From positions 531,371,008 through 531,435,007 of the forward strand of contig NC_134353.1 in NCBI RefSeq assembly GCF_048569485.1: DNA of 64,000 bases, in the 5' to 3' direction. The translations under genes were made by a program, and so were the position numbers. A model generated the notes under the pieces. It was not told the DNA's origin and did not search any database. It saw nothing but the letters and a program-made list of their open reading frames with translations. The first letter of the stretch is position 1. Each line of letters starts with the position of its first letter. This DNA is from Anomaloglossus baeobatrachus. Lineage: Eukaryota > Chordata > Amphibia > Anura > Aromobatidae. Shown here one piece after another: positions 1-12,611 of this stretch.

Positions 1-41
1 CTATACACACAGTCATATACACTGACATACATAGATACACA

Positions 42-42
<1 letters not shown>

Positions 43-87
<45 letters not shown>
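43..87. repeat. (CA)n microsatellite
   Basis: About 22 uninterrupted CA units. Open frames crossing it are an artefact of the repeat. Confidence 0.97.
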
Positions 88-89
<2 letters not shown>

Positions 90-229
90 TTTTTATATAT
101 TTATCCAGTATATATATTTCTAATATTGGGAAGCCGGCAACAGCCTCATTCACCTCCCGGCTTGTATAACAGACATAGCCGCACATAGAGCACACTAACA
201 CTGCTGTATATACATCACAAGAGAGGCTG

Positions 230-540
230 GGGACATACACATTACTGGGGGAAATACATATTACTGAGGAAAGGGGTATACAGCAATGGGGGGCATACAG
301 CTCTAGAGGAGGGCGGTGACTCTGAGGTGGGGGGACAAACAGCTGTGAAGTGGGGGGTGACATGCAGCTCTGGGGGTATACAGCTCTGGGGTGGTGGGGG
401 ACATACAGCTCTGGGGGGTATACAGCACTGGGGTGGGGGGACATACAGATCTGGGGGGGTATACAGCACCTGGGTGGAGGGGACATACAACTCTGGGGGT
501 ATAGTACTATGCAGCCCCCATTGTCCTCCATATAATATTA
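230..540. repeat. G-rich short minisatellite
   Basis: Imperfect tandem units of about 33-37 bp built on a core like ggggacatacagctctgggg followed by tatacagc. The plus strand is strongly G-rich. Unit length and spacing drift, so the array looks old. No gene is seen. Confidence 0.85.
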
Positions 541-544
541 TGTA

Positions 545-1325
545 GCCCCCATATAACACAATGCAGACCCAGATAGCATTAGGCATCCTCATGTAGTATA
601 CACCCCTCATATAGCACAAGGCAGACACATATAGCATTAGGCACCTTCATGTAGTATATAGCCCACATATAGCACAATGCAGACCCAGATAGCAATAGGC
701 ACCCTTATGTAGTATACAGCCCACATATAGCACAATACAGACCCAGATAGCATTAGGCACCCTCATGTAGTATACAGCCCCTATATACCACAGTCAAGAG
801 CCAGATAGCATTAGGCACCCTTATGTAGTGCAGAGCCCCTATATAGTACACTGCAGAGTCAGATAGCATTAGGCACCCTCATGTAGTACACAGCACCTAT
901 ATAGCACAGTGCAGAGCCAGATAGCATTAGGTATCCTCATGTAGTACACAGCCCTATATAGTACATTGCAGACCCAGACAGCACAGTGCAAAGCCAGATA
1001 GCATTAGGCACCCTCATGTAGTATACATCTTGTATATAGCACAGCCTGTATATAGCACAGTGCAGAGCCAGACAGCAATAGGCACCCTCATGTAGCATAC
1101 AGCTTGTATATAGCACAGCCTGTATATAGCACAGTGCAGAGCCAGATAGCTGTAGGCACCCTCATGTAGTATACAGCTTGTATATATCACAGCCTGTATA
1201 TAGCACAGTGAAGAGCCAGATAGCAATAGGCACCCTCATGTAGCATACAGCTTGTATATAGCACAGCCTGAATATAGCACAGTGCAGAGCCAGATAGCAG
1301 TAGGCACCCTCATGTAGCATACAGT
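545..1325. repeat. About 60-bp tandem repeat
   Basis: Roughly a dozen imperfect units combining a 'tatatagcacagtgcagag' part, a 'ccagatagcattaggcaccc' part and a 'tcatgtagtatacagc' part. Some units are shortened or expanded. The short minus-strand open frames across it repeat with the unit and do not look like a protein. Confidence 0.88.
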
Positions 1326-1700
1326 GATTAATACTCACTTCTCCTCGTTCCCCCGCTGATCCGGTCTCCTCGGCGCGCATTGCTGTTGCTTGCTCTGACC
1401 TCTAGAGCAGGCGCGCAGTGATGACGTCACCGCGCTCTGCTGCAGAGCTTTCAGAACGCCGACAGTTACAGTGGGGAGAATGATGAGAGAGGGAGCGCGC
1501 CGCTCACTCTCTCATCATTGCTCTCAATAGTATCGGCACCTGCGATGCCGATACAATTGAAAGCGCGATCCTCGGGAGGGGGGGTGACAGCGCGGCCACC
1601 GGGCCCCCCTGAGTAGAGGTGCGCTACTCCTGCCACCGCGAGTGGGCCCCCCGGCAGCTCAGGGCCCCGGCATTTGACCGGATTTTCCGGGTGCTGGCGC
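1326..1700. repeat. GC-rich interspersed repeat segment with perfect-loop hairpin
   Basis: A GC-rich stretch between two tandem arrays. It holds a hairpin with 19-bp arms (1479-1497 and 1501-1519, one mismatch, 3-base loop). Further short inverted repeats occur around 1530-1560 and 1610-1640. No coding frame is credible. It could be part of a non-autonomous element; the family is not recognised. Confidence 0.5.
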
Positions 1701-1705
1701 CTGCC

Positions 1706-2304
1706 CTGGGGTCTGGTGTAATGTATGTATCATTGTTCTCCCTGCACACAGGGCATTAGAGCCCCATACACATGGCAGTTATTGTTCCCCACAGTGGGGA
1801 TAATGGGAGTGGGGTCTGGTGTAATGTATGTGTCACTTCTCCCTGCACACAGGGCATTAGAGCCCCATACACATGGCTGTTATTGTTCCCACAGTGGGGA
1901 TAATGGGAGTGGGGTCTGGTTTAATATATATCACTTCTCCCTGCACACAGGACATTAGAGCCCCATACACATGGCAGTAATTGTTCCCCACAGTTGGGAT
2001 AATGGGAGTGGGGTCTGGTGTAATATATGTATCACTTCTCCCTGCACACAGGGCATTAGAGCCCCATACACATGGCAGTAATTGTTCCCCACAGTTGGGA
2101 TAATGGGAGTGGGGTCTGGTGTAATATATGTATCACTTCTCCCTGCACACAGGGCATTAGAGCCTCATACACATGGCAGTTATTGTGGGGATAATGGGAG
2201 TGGGGTCTGGTGTAATGTATGTATCACTTCTCCCTGCACACAGGGCATTAGAGCCCCATACACAGGGCAGTTATTGTGGGGATAATGGGAGTGGGGTCTG
2301 GTGT
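1706..2304 (+). repeat. 91/100-bp minisatellite, array A left part
   Basis: Six to seven tandem copies of a unit containing 'gtctggtgtaatgtatgtat', 'ctccctgcacacagggcatt' and 'agagccccatacacatggca'. The 91- and 100-bp versions differ by a 9-base block (ttcccacag). Because 91 is not a multiple of 3, translated frames rotate through the units; the apparent proteins are artefacts. The array is broken by the BEL element and resumes at 8127. Confidence 0.95.
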
Positions 2305-3197
2305 TGTTGTGTCCCATGAATGGGAACAACCTGTTGTATATAATTCTTGGATTGCATATTTTTTCCTCCTATCAGGAAATTCCTTACTGTTACTAGGTAG
2401 ATTAGACTGTATGAAGTTTGTCCCTATGTTGCTCCCTTAGTTGGCTTCTGTATAGAAAGCTCCTCCCTTCTCCTTCAGTTTAGTCTAGAGGAATCATTAC
2501 TGAAGAGACATGTCTGCAACCCTGTACAGATTATTCCTTTTCACCTGCCTTTACTTTGTACTTAATACAAGATTCTAGAAGAAAACTACAGCGTTTCTCC
2601 TTGTCTTCCTACAAGTCATCGTTTGGGCTGAGTTAACACTATCTGTGGTAGCCGGTAGAGTGAGTAAAATCATACAGTTATCTAAAGCTGGGTTTACACA
2701 CTACAACATCGCAAAGGACATTGCTGTAACGTCACCGGTTTTGTGACGTAACAGCGACCTCCCTAAGTCTCTGCTAAGTCGCTGGTGAGCAGTCAAACAG
2801 GCAAACCTGGCCAACAACGCAACAGCGATCCGGACCTGCAGAGCGACCTAGCTGGTTGTTGGGGACGTTGATAAGCAGCCTTTTGAAAGGGAAGTTGCTA
2901 ACAAAGTCGCTGCAAAGTCTTTCACACACTGAAACTTTCCAGCGATGCTTGCTGCACAGCGGGAAACAAAGGACCTAGGAATGGTCCTGAACGATTTGTA
3001 ACGATTACAACTTCACAGCAGGGGCCGGGTCGCTGATAGGTTTCACACACTGCAACATCGCAAACAACATCGCTATTGCGTCACAAAACCGGTGACGTTA
3101 CAGCGATGTCGTTTGAGATTTTGCAGTGTGTAAACCCAGCTTAAGGGTCTGATAATTAGAGCAGTTGGATTCATTGCTACCAGGAAGAGACAGAACA
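2305..3197 (+). repeat. 5' LTR of BEL element (with MITE inside)
   Basis: 893 bp. Removing the 456-bp MITE and its 3-bp target copy leaves 434 bp, the same length as the 3' LTR. Confidence 0.92.
2686..3141. mobile_element. PIF/Harbinger-type MITE inside the 5' LTR
   Basis: 456 bp with terminal inverted repeats beginning AGCTGGGTTTACACACT. It is flanked by TAA on both sides (2683-2685 and 3142-3144). The 3' LTR has one TAA at the matching place and no insert, so the empty site is present in the same window. The family assignment rests on the 3-bp TWA target site and is inference. Confidence 0.9.
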
Positions 3198-4123
3198 GTG
3201 AAAAGGACTAGCTGTGACCGGGATTAGTATACATATATCAGTAAAGAACCTGTTACCAGGAGTGCTATACTGCATACAATCTAGAGAAAGGATTACCCCA
3301 AGGGGCTGATAACAAGCCACAGCATAAAACTTTATAGCAGCTTCAGACAAAGTGCCCTGTAAAGTATAAACCTGTTATCAGAACTGTGTGCAGCTATAAA
3401 CTTAGAATCACCCATAAGCTAATTGTAAATTAAAGCCAGAGACTCTGCAAATACATTCTGCAAAACAGACTGCTGGCTGCAGAGATTGCAACATTGTATT
3501 GTTTCCCTGACAACCAGTGCAGAGCAGCATTCACCCTTCCTGATGGAGTCAAAGAGAGCTCTCTCACTACCTGCTTTAAAGCAACAAGAGGAAGACAGGG
3601 ACTCACACTCAAATTACAGTGAAAGATCTAAGCGGTTTATCAGACCAACATGGAAGGTTATAGAGAACCTAGAAACAGCCAGAAGTGAACTGTTTACCCA
3701 TACAGCATTATTGTGGCAAAGAGTGCAAAAACAAGTGACTGTTTTATCTGCGCCTGGTGCTCATGAGCTACCACCAGAGGGAGCCCTTGAACAACTGTAC
3801 TCAGCATACCGGTCTTACAAAGAGATTTGTAAAAAATATTCCTCTACCCTGCTGAGATCAAATACGTCTCAGTCTCACAAAGAACTACAGGACTTTCAAC
3901 AGCTTAATGCTGAACGAGACCGCACCGTGCGCGACATTGTGAGCGAGACTGAAGCAAAAATTGCGCAAATGTCAGGAGCGGCATCTTACAAATTCAGGTC
4001 CGTTAAGAGCTCAAGGCACTCACTCAAATCAGGCTCATCAAGGTACTCAACCCTCAGCGAGCAGCTCATAAAGGCGCGCGCTGAAGCAGAAACAACAAAA
4101 GTACAAGCCATCTTCGCCCAGAG

Positions 4124-4228
4124 AGAAGCAGAGATGAAAGCAGAATCTGCACGCAAGGAAGCAGAGATGAAAGCAGAATCTGCACGCAAGGAAGCAGAGA
4201 TGAAAGCAGAATCTGCACGCAAGGAAGC
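4124..4228 (+). repeat. 33-bp tandem repeat coding a helical hendecad in BEL gag
   Basis: Three near-identical 33-bp units coding an 11-residue unit like KEAEMKAESAR, rich in A, E and K. The 11-residue period is that of a long coiled coil, so copy number could change without altering frame. It lies in the gag-like region of the BEL fossil. Confidence 0.85.
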
Positions 4229-7200
4229 AGAAATTGAAGCCCTTCAGAAGGAATGTGAACATGTGGCGGCCATGGCAAGGCTAAAAGTCTTTGAGCAAGC
4301 TCTGGGTGGGAGCCAAGAAGGCAGCGCCACTTTGTGTGATCTCGACACAGAAGACTCACTTAAGCGTACAAGAGATTACGTGCTGAGCCAAGCCGACGAA
4401 CTGCCAACTACCATCAACATTCCCGTCAGTGCTAACACTTCTCCAGAGCCTCAAGACACTGATCCACCTACAGCTTCCAGCCTTCCAGGTCAGTCCAATG
4501 CACCTCAGACTTTCAAGCCTGAACCTGCTTCATCATCCAATGCACAGCCACACCCTGCGCATCAGCAACCTCCGTATGCAACCTACATGCAACCTAACAT
4601 GCCGGCAAGGCGCTACACTCCCAACAACTATGTAGTTCCAGCCCCGTATACAAGAGATTGTACATACCAAACCGATCACTGGTCTAAACGCCTACACCAC
4701 TCCATACTTTCCCATGTTCCCGAACCAAGAAGCTACGAATCACGCAATCAGCACCACGCAGTCAACAAATGTGCCCCCAACGGCGGAAAGATCAGACATG
4801 TCCGACTTTGCGAGGTACATGATCCGCCGAGAACTCACCAACACCGGTCTCACAAAGTTTGACGACCAGCCAGAAAACTACAGAGGGTGGAAGTGTGCCT
4901 TTAAAACCGCAACGCGTGACCTCGGCATTACGGCTTCTGAAGAGCTGGACTTGCTAATCAGGTGGCTAGGGCCACGGTCTACTGAAAGAATCAAGAGACT
5001 CAGATCTGTCTACATCAGCGACCCAACAACTGGTCTCGCAACCGCATGGGACAGACTAGAGAAAGGCTTCGGCAGTCCTGAAGCAATTGAAGATGCATTG
5101 CTGAAACAACTATACGACCTTCCCAAAATATCTGGCAAGGATGCTTCAAAGTACCAGGAACTCAGCGACCTGCTGTCTGAGCTCCAGCTGGCCAAAACAG
5201 ACACACACCTACCTGGCCTCAGCTACCTGGACACCGCTCGTGGGGTGAAACCCATAGTCGCCAAGTTACCTTACAACGTGCAGGAAAGGTGGACTACGGT
5301 AGGAACAAACTATAAAAAAGAGCACCAAGTCTCCTTCCCTCCATTCTCCTACTTCTGGGAGTTCATCAATGGCATCGCGGAACGTAAGGCAGACCCCAGC
5401 TTCACCTGTGGAGAACCCACCGACTCCACTTCACCAGCTCCCAGGTATGAGAGCACTCATCAAAATGACAGAAAATGTAGGGGCCCAGTATCAGTCAAAA
5501 AGACCGATGTTCTACCACCTACACCAACGTCAGAACCAGACAAGGGCAATGAAGGCGGGAAGACGGAAAATCGAAACCGCCAGTGTCCAATTCACAAGCT
5601 GCCACACCCCTTGAAGAAGTGCATTGGCTTCAGGAAGAAACCCCTTCAAGAACGAAAGGAACTCTTGAAAAGGTTTGGGGTATGTTTCAGGTGTTGTGCC
5701 TCTACAGAACACCTTGCCAAGGACTGTAAGGTTACAATTAAGTGCATGGAGTGTGACAGCACAGATCACGTACAAGCGCTGCACCCATCTCAGCCTGATC
5801 CTGCACCTACACCTTCTCCTACCACAAGTCATCGCGGGAAGAGTACAGGCCAAGCTGCAAACCACCTCACAGTATCCTCCTCGTGCACCGCAGTCTGCGG
5901 AGAAGATCTCTGGGACAAGTCTTGTGCAAAAATATGCCTAGTAAGGGTATATCCCAAAGGTCACCCAGAAAGGGCCGTGAAGGTGTACAGCATCCTGGAC
6001 GACCAGAGTAACAGGTCACTTGCCAGGTCTGAACTCTTCGACTTGTTCGGCTTAAAAGGAAATGCCTAGCCTTATACACTAGGTACTTGCAGCGGCATCT
6101 CAGAAGCTTGCGGAAGAAGAGCCAGTGGTCTCGTGGTAACATCTCTTGAAAATACCGTAGAGATACCTCTACCGACACTCGTCGAGTGCAACCAGATACC
6201 GGCTAACCGGGAAGAGATTCCAACACCAGAGGCAGCTGTTCACCACCCTCACCTGAGAACTATCACCAGCAAGATCCCACCACTTGATCATAGTGCAAAA
6301 ATCCTGATTCTGATTGGAAGGGACATCCTCCGGCTACACAAAGTACGCCAACACATCAACGGGCCACACGATGCGCCATTCGCTCAACGCTACGACTTAG
6401 GCTCGGTGATCATAGGAAACGTCTGCGTAAGCAAAAGGAAGAGTCGCGACGCGATCTCCTCCTACAAGACGCACATCCTCCCAAACGGTCGCGGCACTCA
6501 CTTTCAACCATGTCCGCATCACTACGGGGTAAAAGAGAGGCTGAGTAACACCAGGTGGCGACAGCAGCCTCCCGACTGCGCGGACGCATATCATATCTGG
6601 GATGACGACTTCGGGTCAACAGCGTTCGAGTCTACAAACGAAGACAACAAATTGACTCCGATGAGAGAAGACAAAGAATTCGTAAAGATTATGGATAAAG
6701 AGTTCTCTCAAAATGACTCTAACAGTTGGGTAGCCCCATTACCCTTTCGGTCTCCAAGGCCAAGGTTGCCAAACAACTCCCAGCAAGCAACCGCAAGGTC
6801 CTCCTCTCTAAAACGCACTTTGGAAAGACAACCAGAGATGGAGAAATGCTTTGTCGAGATTACGCAAAATATCCTCAACAGAGATCATGCTGAACAGCGG
6901 CACCACATTCCCACCGAACAAAACCCAGCCGACCGAGGAACGAGACTCACTGCTGCATCCAAATTCGGCGACAACATGTGGCTGACACCTCCAAGTATCT
7001 TATACGAGGAGACCTGTGTACGAGCTGGTGGAACCAGAATCCGACAAGGAAATTAGACCGGTCGACTCCGCTCACTACATTTCAGTGACATCAAAACAGA
7101 AGTTGAGACCTCATCACTTCGAGCGCTTCTCAAGTTGGTCATCTGAGGTACGAGCCATAGCTTGTCTTATTCACATTGCTCACTGTTTCACCGACTACAA

Positions 7201-7692
7201 GTCTTCAACGTGCCACGGCTGGCACATGTGTGTGATTCGTCCAGTCACCGAACTCGTGCTACCTTTACCAAAGGAGGACGTTACGTGAACTAACTTTGTC
7301 GTTGGACACTGCCACGGCGGGGAGCATACCTTTCCTTACCCCTGCTGTACGGAGACACAACTGTCCATGTCTAATGAGCCTTGAGCTTTTCCTTTGGATC
7401 AAAACTTTACCGTTGGATTATTGGGTTGGAGGAAGAGTTGGCATGTTTGCGGCTTCCCCAATCTGAAGATGGGTTTGTTGAACTTGGATTCATTTTTTAC
7501 ATTTTTCTACTTTTACATTTTTACGCAAGGACAATGCGTCATCAACCAAGCATGGACTTGAATTCAGTGCATTACGGTTGCATTTTTTGTGTTTGTCTCT
7601 TTTCTCGTTACAGGTTTCTTGACATTGAGGGACAGGATCGACTCCTTACGTCGTAGAAGGACTTATGAAATCATATGATTTCAGACGGGGAG

Positions 7693-8126
7693 TGTTGTGT
7701 CCCATGAATGGGAACAACCTGTTGTATATAATTCTTGCATTGCATATTTTTTCCTCCTATCAGGAAATTCCTTACTGTTACTAGGTAGATTAGACTGTAT
7801 GAAGTTTGCCCCTATGTTCCTCCCTTAGTTGGCTTCTGTATAGAAAGCTCCTCCCTTCTCCTTCAGTTTAGTCTAGAGGAATCATTACTGAAGAGACATG
7901 TCTGCAACCCTGTACAGATTATTCCTTTTCACCTGCCTTTACTTTGTACTTAATACAAGATTCTAGAAGAAAACTACAGCGTTTCTCCTTGTCTTCCTAC
8001 AAGTCATCGTTTGGGCTGAGTTAACACTATCTGTGGAAGCCGGTAGAGTGAGTAAAATCATACAGTTATCTAAGGGACTGATAATTAGAGCGGTTGGATT
8101 CATTGCTACCAGGAAGAGACAGAATA
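7693..8126 (+). repeat. 3' LTR of BEL element
   Basis: 434 bp, TGTTGTG...; ends directly against the ggtgt target copy, where the minisatellite resumes in register. Confidence 0.93.
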
Positions 8127-8505
8127 GGTGTAATGTATGTATCACTTCTCCCTGCACACAGGGCATTAGAGCCCCATACACAGGGCAGTTATTGGGGGGA
8201 TAATGGGAGTGTGGTCTGGTGTAATGTATGTGTCACTTCTCCCTGCACACAGGGCATTAGAGCCCCATACACATGGCAGTTATTGTTCCCACAGTGTGGA
8301 TAATGGGAGTGGGGTCTGGTGTAATGTATGTATCTCTTCTTCTTGCACACAGGGCATTAGAGCCCCATACACATGGCAGTTATTGTTCCCACAGTGGGGA
8401 TAATGGGAGTGGGGTCTGGTGTAATGTATGTATCACTTCTTCCTGCACACAGGGCATTAGAGCCCCATACACATGGCAGTTATTGTTCCCACAGTGGGGA
8501 TAATG
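8127..8505 (+). repeat. 91/100-bp minisatellite, array A right part
   Basis: About four further units in the same orientation as 1706-2304, continuing the unit cut by the BEL insertion. Confidence 0.95.
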
Positions 8506-8699
8506 GGATTGTATTCTGGGCCTCATGTACCACAACCCTCCCAACCTTTACAGCAAAGAATGAGGGAGAATTATGTGGCTCACATAATGTATTCTGGAAA
8601 ATGTTGGGCCACTAGTCCGCCAATATATTATTGCTTTCTACCTGAGAGGAAGAGGTAACAGTGAGGGACATTAAGCAGACTGCATCAGCAGAGCGTAGA
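8506..8699. other. No gene seen
   Basis: Unique-looking sequence between the minisatellite and the LINE fragment. It may hold an unrecognised 5' part of the LINE. Confidence 0.5.
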
Positions 8700-8767
8700 C
8701 TGAAATCCGGTAATGTCCTGCTCTATCGGGGCGGTTGGATAAATACTTATGTGGTACCGATATTTAA

Positions 8768-9169
8768 AAGGAACCTGTCATCAGAAATTTGGCTTTCAAC
8801 CTAAATGTTTCCCCCTCTGCAGCTCCTGGGCTGCATTCTAGTAAGGTTTCTGTACTTTTTGTGCCCCCTTTTAAACCAAAATAAATACCTCGGGCGCAGT
8901 GGTCGGCGTCCTGGGATATGAAATGGGATATGAAATGGAGCAATGGGGGACGGCGTCAATCTGCAGGAGGGACAGCAACGGACACTAGACGGCCCGCCCC
9001 CATGGAGAATTTACAAGATTTTCATACTAAAAGGTATAACTTTATAAAGTATTTATTTTGGTTTAAAAGGGGGCACAAAAAGTATAGGAACCTTACTAGA
9101 ACGCAGCCCAGGAGCTGCAGAGGGGGAAATATTTAAGTTGAAAGCCAAATTTCTGATGACAGGTTCCCT
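8768..9169. mobile_element. TTAA-flanked MITE in LINE
   Basis: 402 bp with inverted termini (AAGGAACCTGTCATCAGAAA on the left), flanked by TTAA at 8764-8767 and 9170-9173. The target and the AGGGAACCTGTCA-like ends match those at 34760 and 42874. A piggyBac-like origin is possible from the TTAA site; this is inference. Confidence 0.88.
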
Positions 9170-9453
9170 TTAAGAAAGGCAAGAGGGTAGATCCAGGCAA
9201 CTACCATCCAGTAAGCCTGACATCAGAAGTATTCAAAGTTTTTGAGGGCATTTTAAGGGATGACATGCAAAAATATATTGCAGAAAATAATATAATAACT
9301 GACAGCATGGACTCATGAAAGATAAGTCCTGTATAACCAACTTGTTGGGGTTCTATGAGGGGGTAAGTGCAAACCCGGACATTGGTAATGCAGCTGATGT
9401 TATTTATTTGGACTTTGCAAAGGCATTTGATATTGTACCACATAATAGCCTTA

Positions 9454-12200
9454 AGCCTGCTTTACACACTTCAATAGATCTTTCAATCCGTCGTCGGGGT
9501 CAAGTTGTAAGTGACGCACATCCTGCATCGTTCGTGATGTATTTGCGTGTGAAACCTACATGCGATCGATATTGAACGAAAATACGGTGATCGCATACAC
9601 GTCGTTTATTCCTCATACATTGGACGTTTTGTTGCACGAACCTAGTGAATTGTAACGTGTGACAACCCTCATACGATTTTGGTGTCTGAGGCTATGTGCG
9701 CAGGTGTGCGCTCTGCACCGCAGCTTAAAAAAGGTCTGCTTCAGAGCGCAGCTGAAAAGCTGCGTTCTGAAGCGCCTCACAATGTCTGTCATGCACTAAT
9801 CTCTGTCAGTCCGTCACTATCTCTGTCCCTCACTCTCTGTCCATGTCAGTCTATCCCCCTCTCTCATATACTCACCGATCCCCGATCCCCGGCGCTGCAC
9901 GGCATTCACACTGATCCGGCGGCTTTTACTGTTTTGAAAAAGTCGGCCGCCCATTAAACAATCTCGTATTCCCTGCTTACCCCGCCCACCGGCGCCTATG
10001 ATTGGTTACAGTGAGACACCCCCCCCACGCTTAGTGACAGGTGTCACACTGCACCCAATCACAGCAGCCGGTGGGCGTGTCTATACGGTGTAGTGAAATA
10101 AATAATTAAATAATTAAAAAAAACGGCGTGCGGTTCCCCCCAATTTTAAAACCAGCCAGATAAAGCCATACGGCTGAAGGCTGGTATTCTCAGGATGGGG
10201 AGCTCCACGTTATGGGGAGCCCCCCAGCCTAACAATATCAGCCAACAGCCGCCCAGAATTGCCGCATACATTAGATGCGACAGTTCTGGGACAGTACCCT
10301 GCTCTTCCCGATTTACCCTGGTGCGTTGGCAAATCGGGGTAATAAGGAGTTATTGGCAGCCCATAGCTGCCAATAAGTCCTAGATTAATCATGTCAGGCG
10401 TCTATGAGACACCCTCCATGATTAATCTGTAAATTACAGTAAATAAACACACACGCCCGAAAAAATCCTTTATTGGAAATAAAAAACACACACACATTCC
10501 CTGGTTCACCACTTTAATCAGCCCCAAAAAGCCCTCCATGTCCGGCGTAATCCAGGATGGTCCAGCGTCGCATCCAGCGCTGCTGCATGGAGGTGACCGG
10601 AGCTGCAGCAGACACAGCCGCTCCGGTCACCTCCACGCAGCTAATGAAGACAGACGTGCGATCAGCTGAGCTGTCACTGAGGTTACCCGCCGTCACTGGA
10701 TCCAGCGGTGGATGCAGCGGTGGCCGCGGGTAACCTCACTGACAGATCAGCTGATCGCGCTACTCACCGCCGCTCCGGTCAGCTCCAGTCAGCAACTGAG
10801 GTGAGTAGCGCGATCAGCTGATCTGTCACTGAGGTTACCCGCGGCCACCGCTGGATCCAGTGACAGCGGGTAACCTCAGTGACAGATCAGCTGATCGCAC
10901 GGCTGTCTTCATTAGCTGTGTGGAGGTGACCGGAGCGGCTGTGTCTTCTGCAGCTCCTGTCACCTCCATGCAGCAGCGCTGGAAGCGACGCTGGAGCATC
11001 CTGGATGACGCCGGACATGGAGGGCTTTTTGGGGCTGATTAAAGTGGTGAACCAGGGAATGTGTGCGTGTTTTTTATTTCCAATAAAGGATTTTTTCGGG
11101 CGTGTGTGTTTATTTACTGTAATTTACAGATTAATCATGGAAGGTGTCTCATAGACGCCTGACATGATTAATCTAGGACTTATTGGCAGCTATGGGCTGC
11201 CAATAACTCCTTATTACCCCGATTTGCCAACGCACCAGGGTAAATCGGGAAGAGCCGGGTACTGTCCCAGAACTGTCGCATCTAATGTATGCGGCAATTC
11301 TGGGCGGCTGTTGGCTGATATTGTTAGGCTGGGGGGCTCCCCATAACGTGGAGCTCCCCATCCAGAGAATACCAGCCTTCAGCCGTATGGCTTTATCTGG
11401 CTGGTTTTAAAATTGGGGGGGACCGCATGCCGTTTTTTTTAATTATTTAATTATTTATTTCACTGCACAGTATAGACACGCCCACCGGCTGCTGTGATTG
11501 GGTGCAGTGTGACACCTGTCACTCAGCGTGGGGGGCGTGTCTCACTGTAACCAATCATAGGCGCCGGTGGGTGGGGAAAGCAGGGAATACGAGATTGTTC
11601 AATGGGCGGCCGGGTTTTTCAAAACAGTAAAAGCCGCCGGAACAGTGTGAATGCCGTGCAGCGCCGGGGATCGGGGATCGGTGAGTATATGAGAGAGGGC
11701 TGCTCAATTCAGTCACTCAGGGGATTAGCGGTCACCGGTGAGTCTTCACTGGTGACCGCTAATCAGGACGTGACACAGACAGAGCCGCAGCATGACAATG
11801 AAGTCGGGTGAAGTTCACCCGAGTTCATTCTGACAGTGCGGCTCTGTCTGTGGCTGCTGTCATCTGCCATTCACCGCTGCTACATGGCTGTCTGTGTCTG
11901 CTGTCAGCGGCCATGTAGCAGAGCTGAATGGCAGATGACATAGTAAAAACGCATCCATACACATTACACACGCTTGTCAAGTCAATAAATAAAAAAAAAA
12001 AAGGGTGCCCAATGCATACGTCACAGAACACATGATCTAAAGGATCGCACACAAAATTGATCAATTTAACATAGGCTACTAACGCACGTGTGACAGCAAA
12101 TGAACGACCTACATGCAATCTCATTCAATCGCATATGCGACCTGGGCGTGTCACATCGCATACGAGATCGCATACCTAATTGTAAGGTGTAAAGCTGGCT
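9454..12200. mobile_element. 2.7-kb palindromic PIF-type element in LINE
   Basis: Ends read AGCCTGCTTTACAC and, inverted, AGCCAGCTTTACAC, flanked by TTA (9451-9453 and 12201-12203). Much of the element is a long inverted repeat: the arm around 10140-10540 is mirrored at about 11000-11415, and the outer arm around 9890-10090 at about 11460-11690. The apparent small frames on the two arms are copies of each other and not genes. No transposase is seen. The inner part is closely related to 59390-60800 but the outer ends differ, so the core may itself be a nested element. Confidence 0.85.
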
Positions 12201-12611
12201 TTATACTAAAGCTCCAGAAGCAAGGACTAGGGGAAACTATATGCAACTGGGTAAGGAATTGGCTGAAAGATAGGAAACAAAGAGTAGTCATAAATGGTAC
12301 ATTCTCTAAATGGGCTATAGGAAGCAGTGGGGTGCCGCAGGGTTCTGTGCTAGGACCAATTCTTTTTAATCTCTTTATTAATGATCTTGTGGATGGGATT
12401 GATAGTAAAGTGTCAGTCTTTGCCGATGACACTAAACTATGTATGATATTAAAAACTGACCTTGATAGTACAATATTACAAAATGATCTGGATTAGATGT
12501 CAGAATGGGAAGTAATGCACCTAGGACGGAGTAATCCTATAGCTGCATATAGATTAAATGGAAGTAAACTCGGGACTACAGAACAGGAGAAGGACTTAGG
12601 GATTCTGATTA

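Larger units (their letters stand above)
2305..8126 (+). mobile_element. BEL/Pao-type LTR retrotransposon, broken, in minisatellite
   Basis: This is a fossil LTR element with two LTRs starting TGTTGTGTCCC and a 5-bp target duplication ggtgt (2300-2304 and 8127-8131). Parts seen in order are: a gag-like region from about 3543; a BEL-type DUF1759-like segment (about 4850-5400); cysteine/histidine knuckles (about 5580-5790); the start of an A17-type aspartic protease with the ILDDQSN signature (about 5930-6340); and a small RNase H-like remnant near 6880-6990. I do not recognise a full reverse transcriptase or integrase, so it is broken and could not move by itself. The two LTRs differ at roughly 2% of positions by eye, apart from a MITE in the 5' LTR, which suggests an insertion some millions of years old. 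A purine-rich tract (gacggggag) precedes the 3' LTR. Confidence 0.9.

Noticed and set aside
10195-11361. Pairs of 60-62-codon frames with the same protein
   Set aside because: Opposite arms of one palindrome; identity comes from the inverted repeat.
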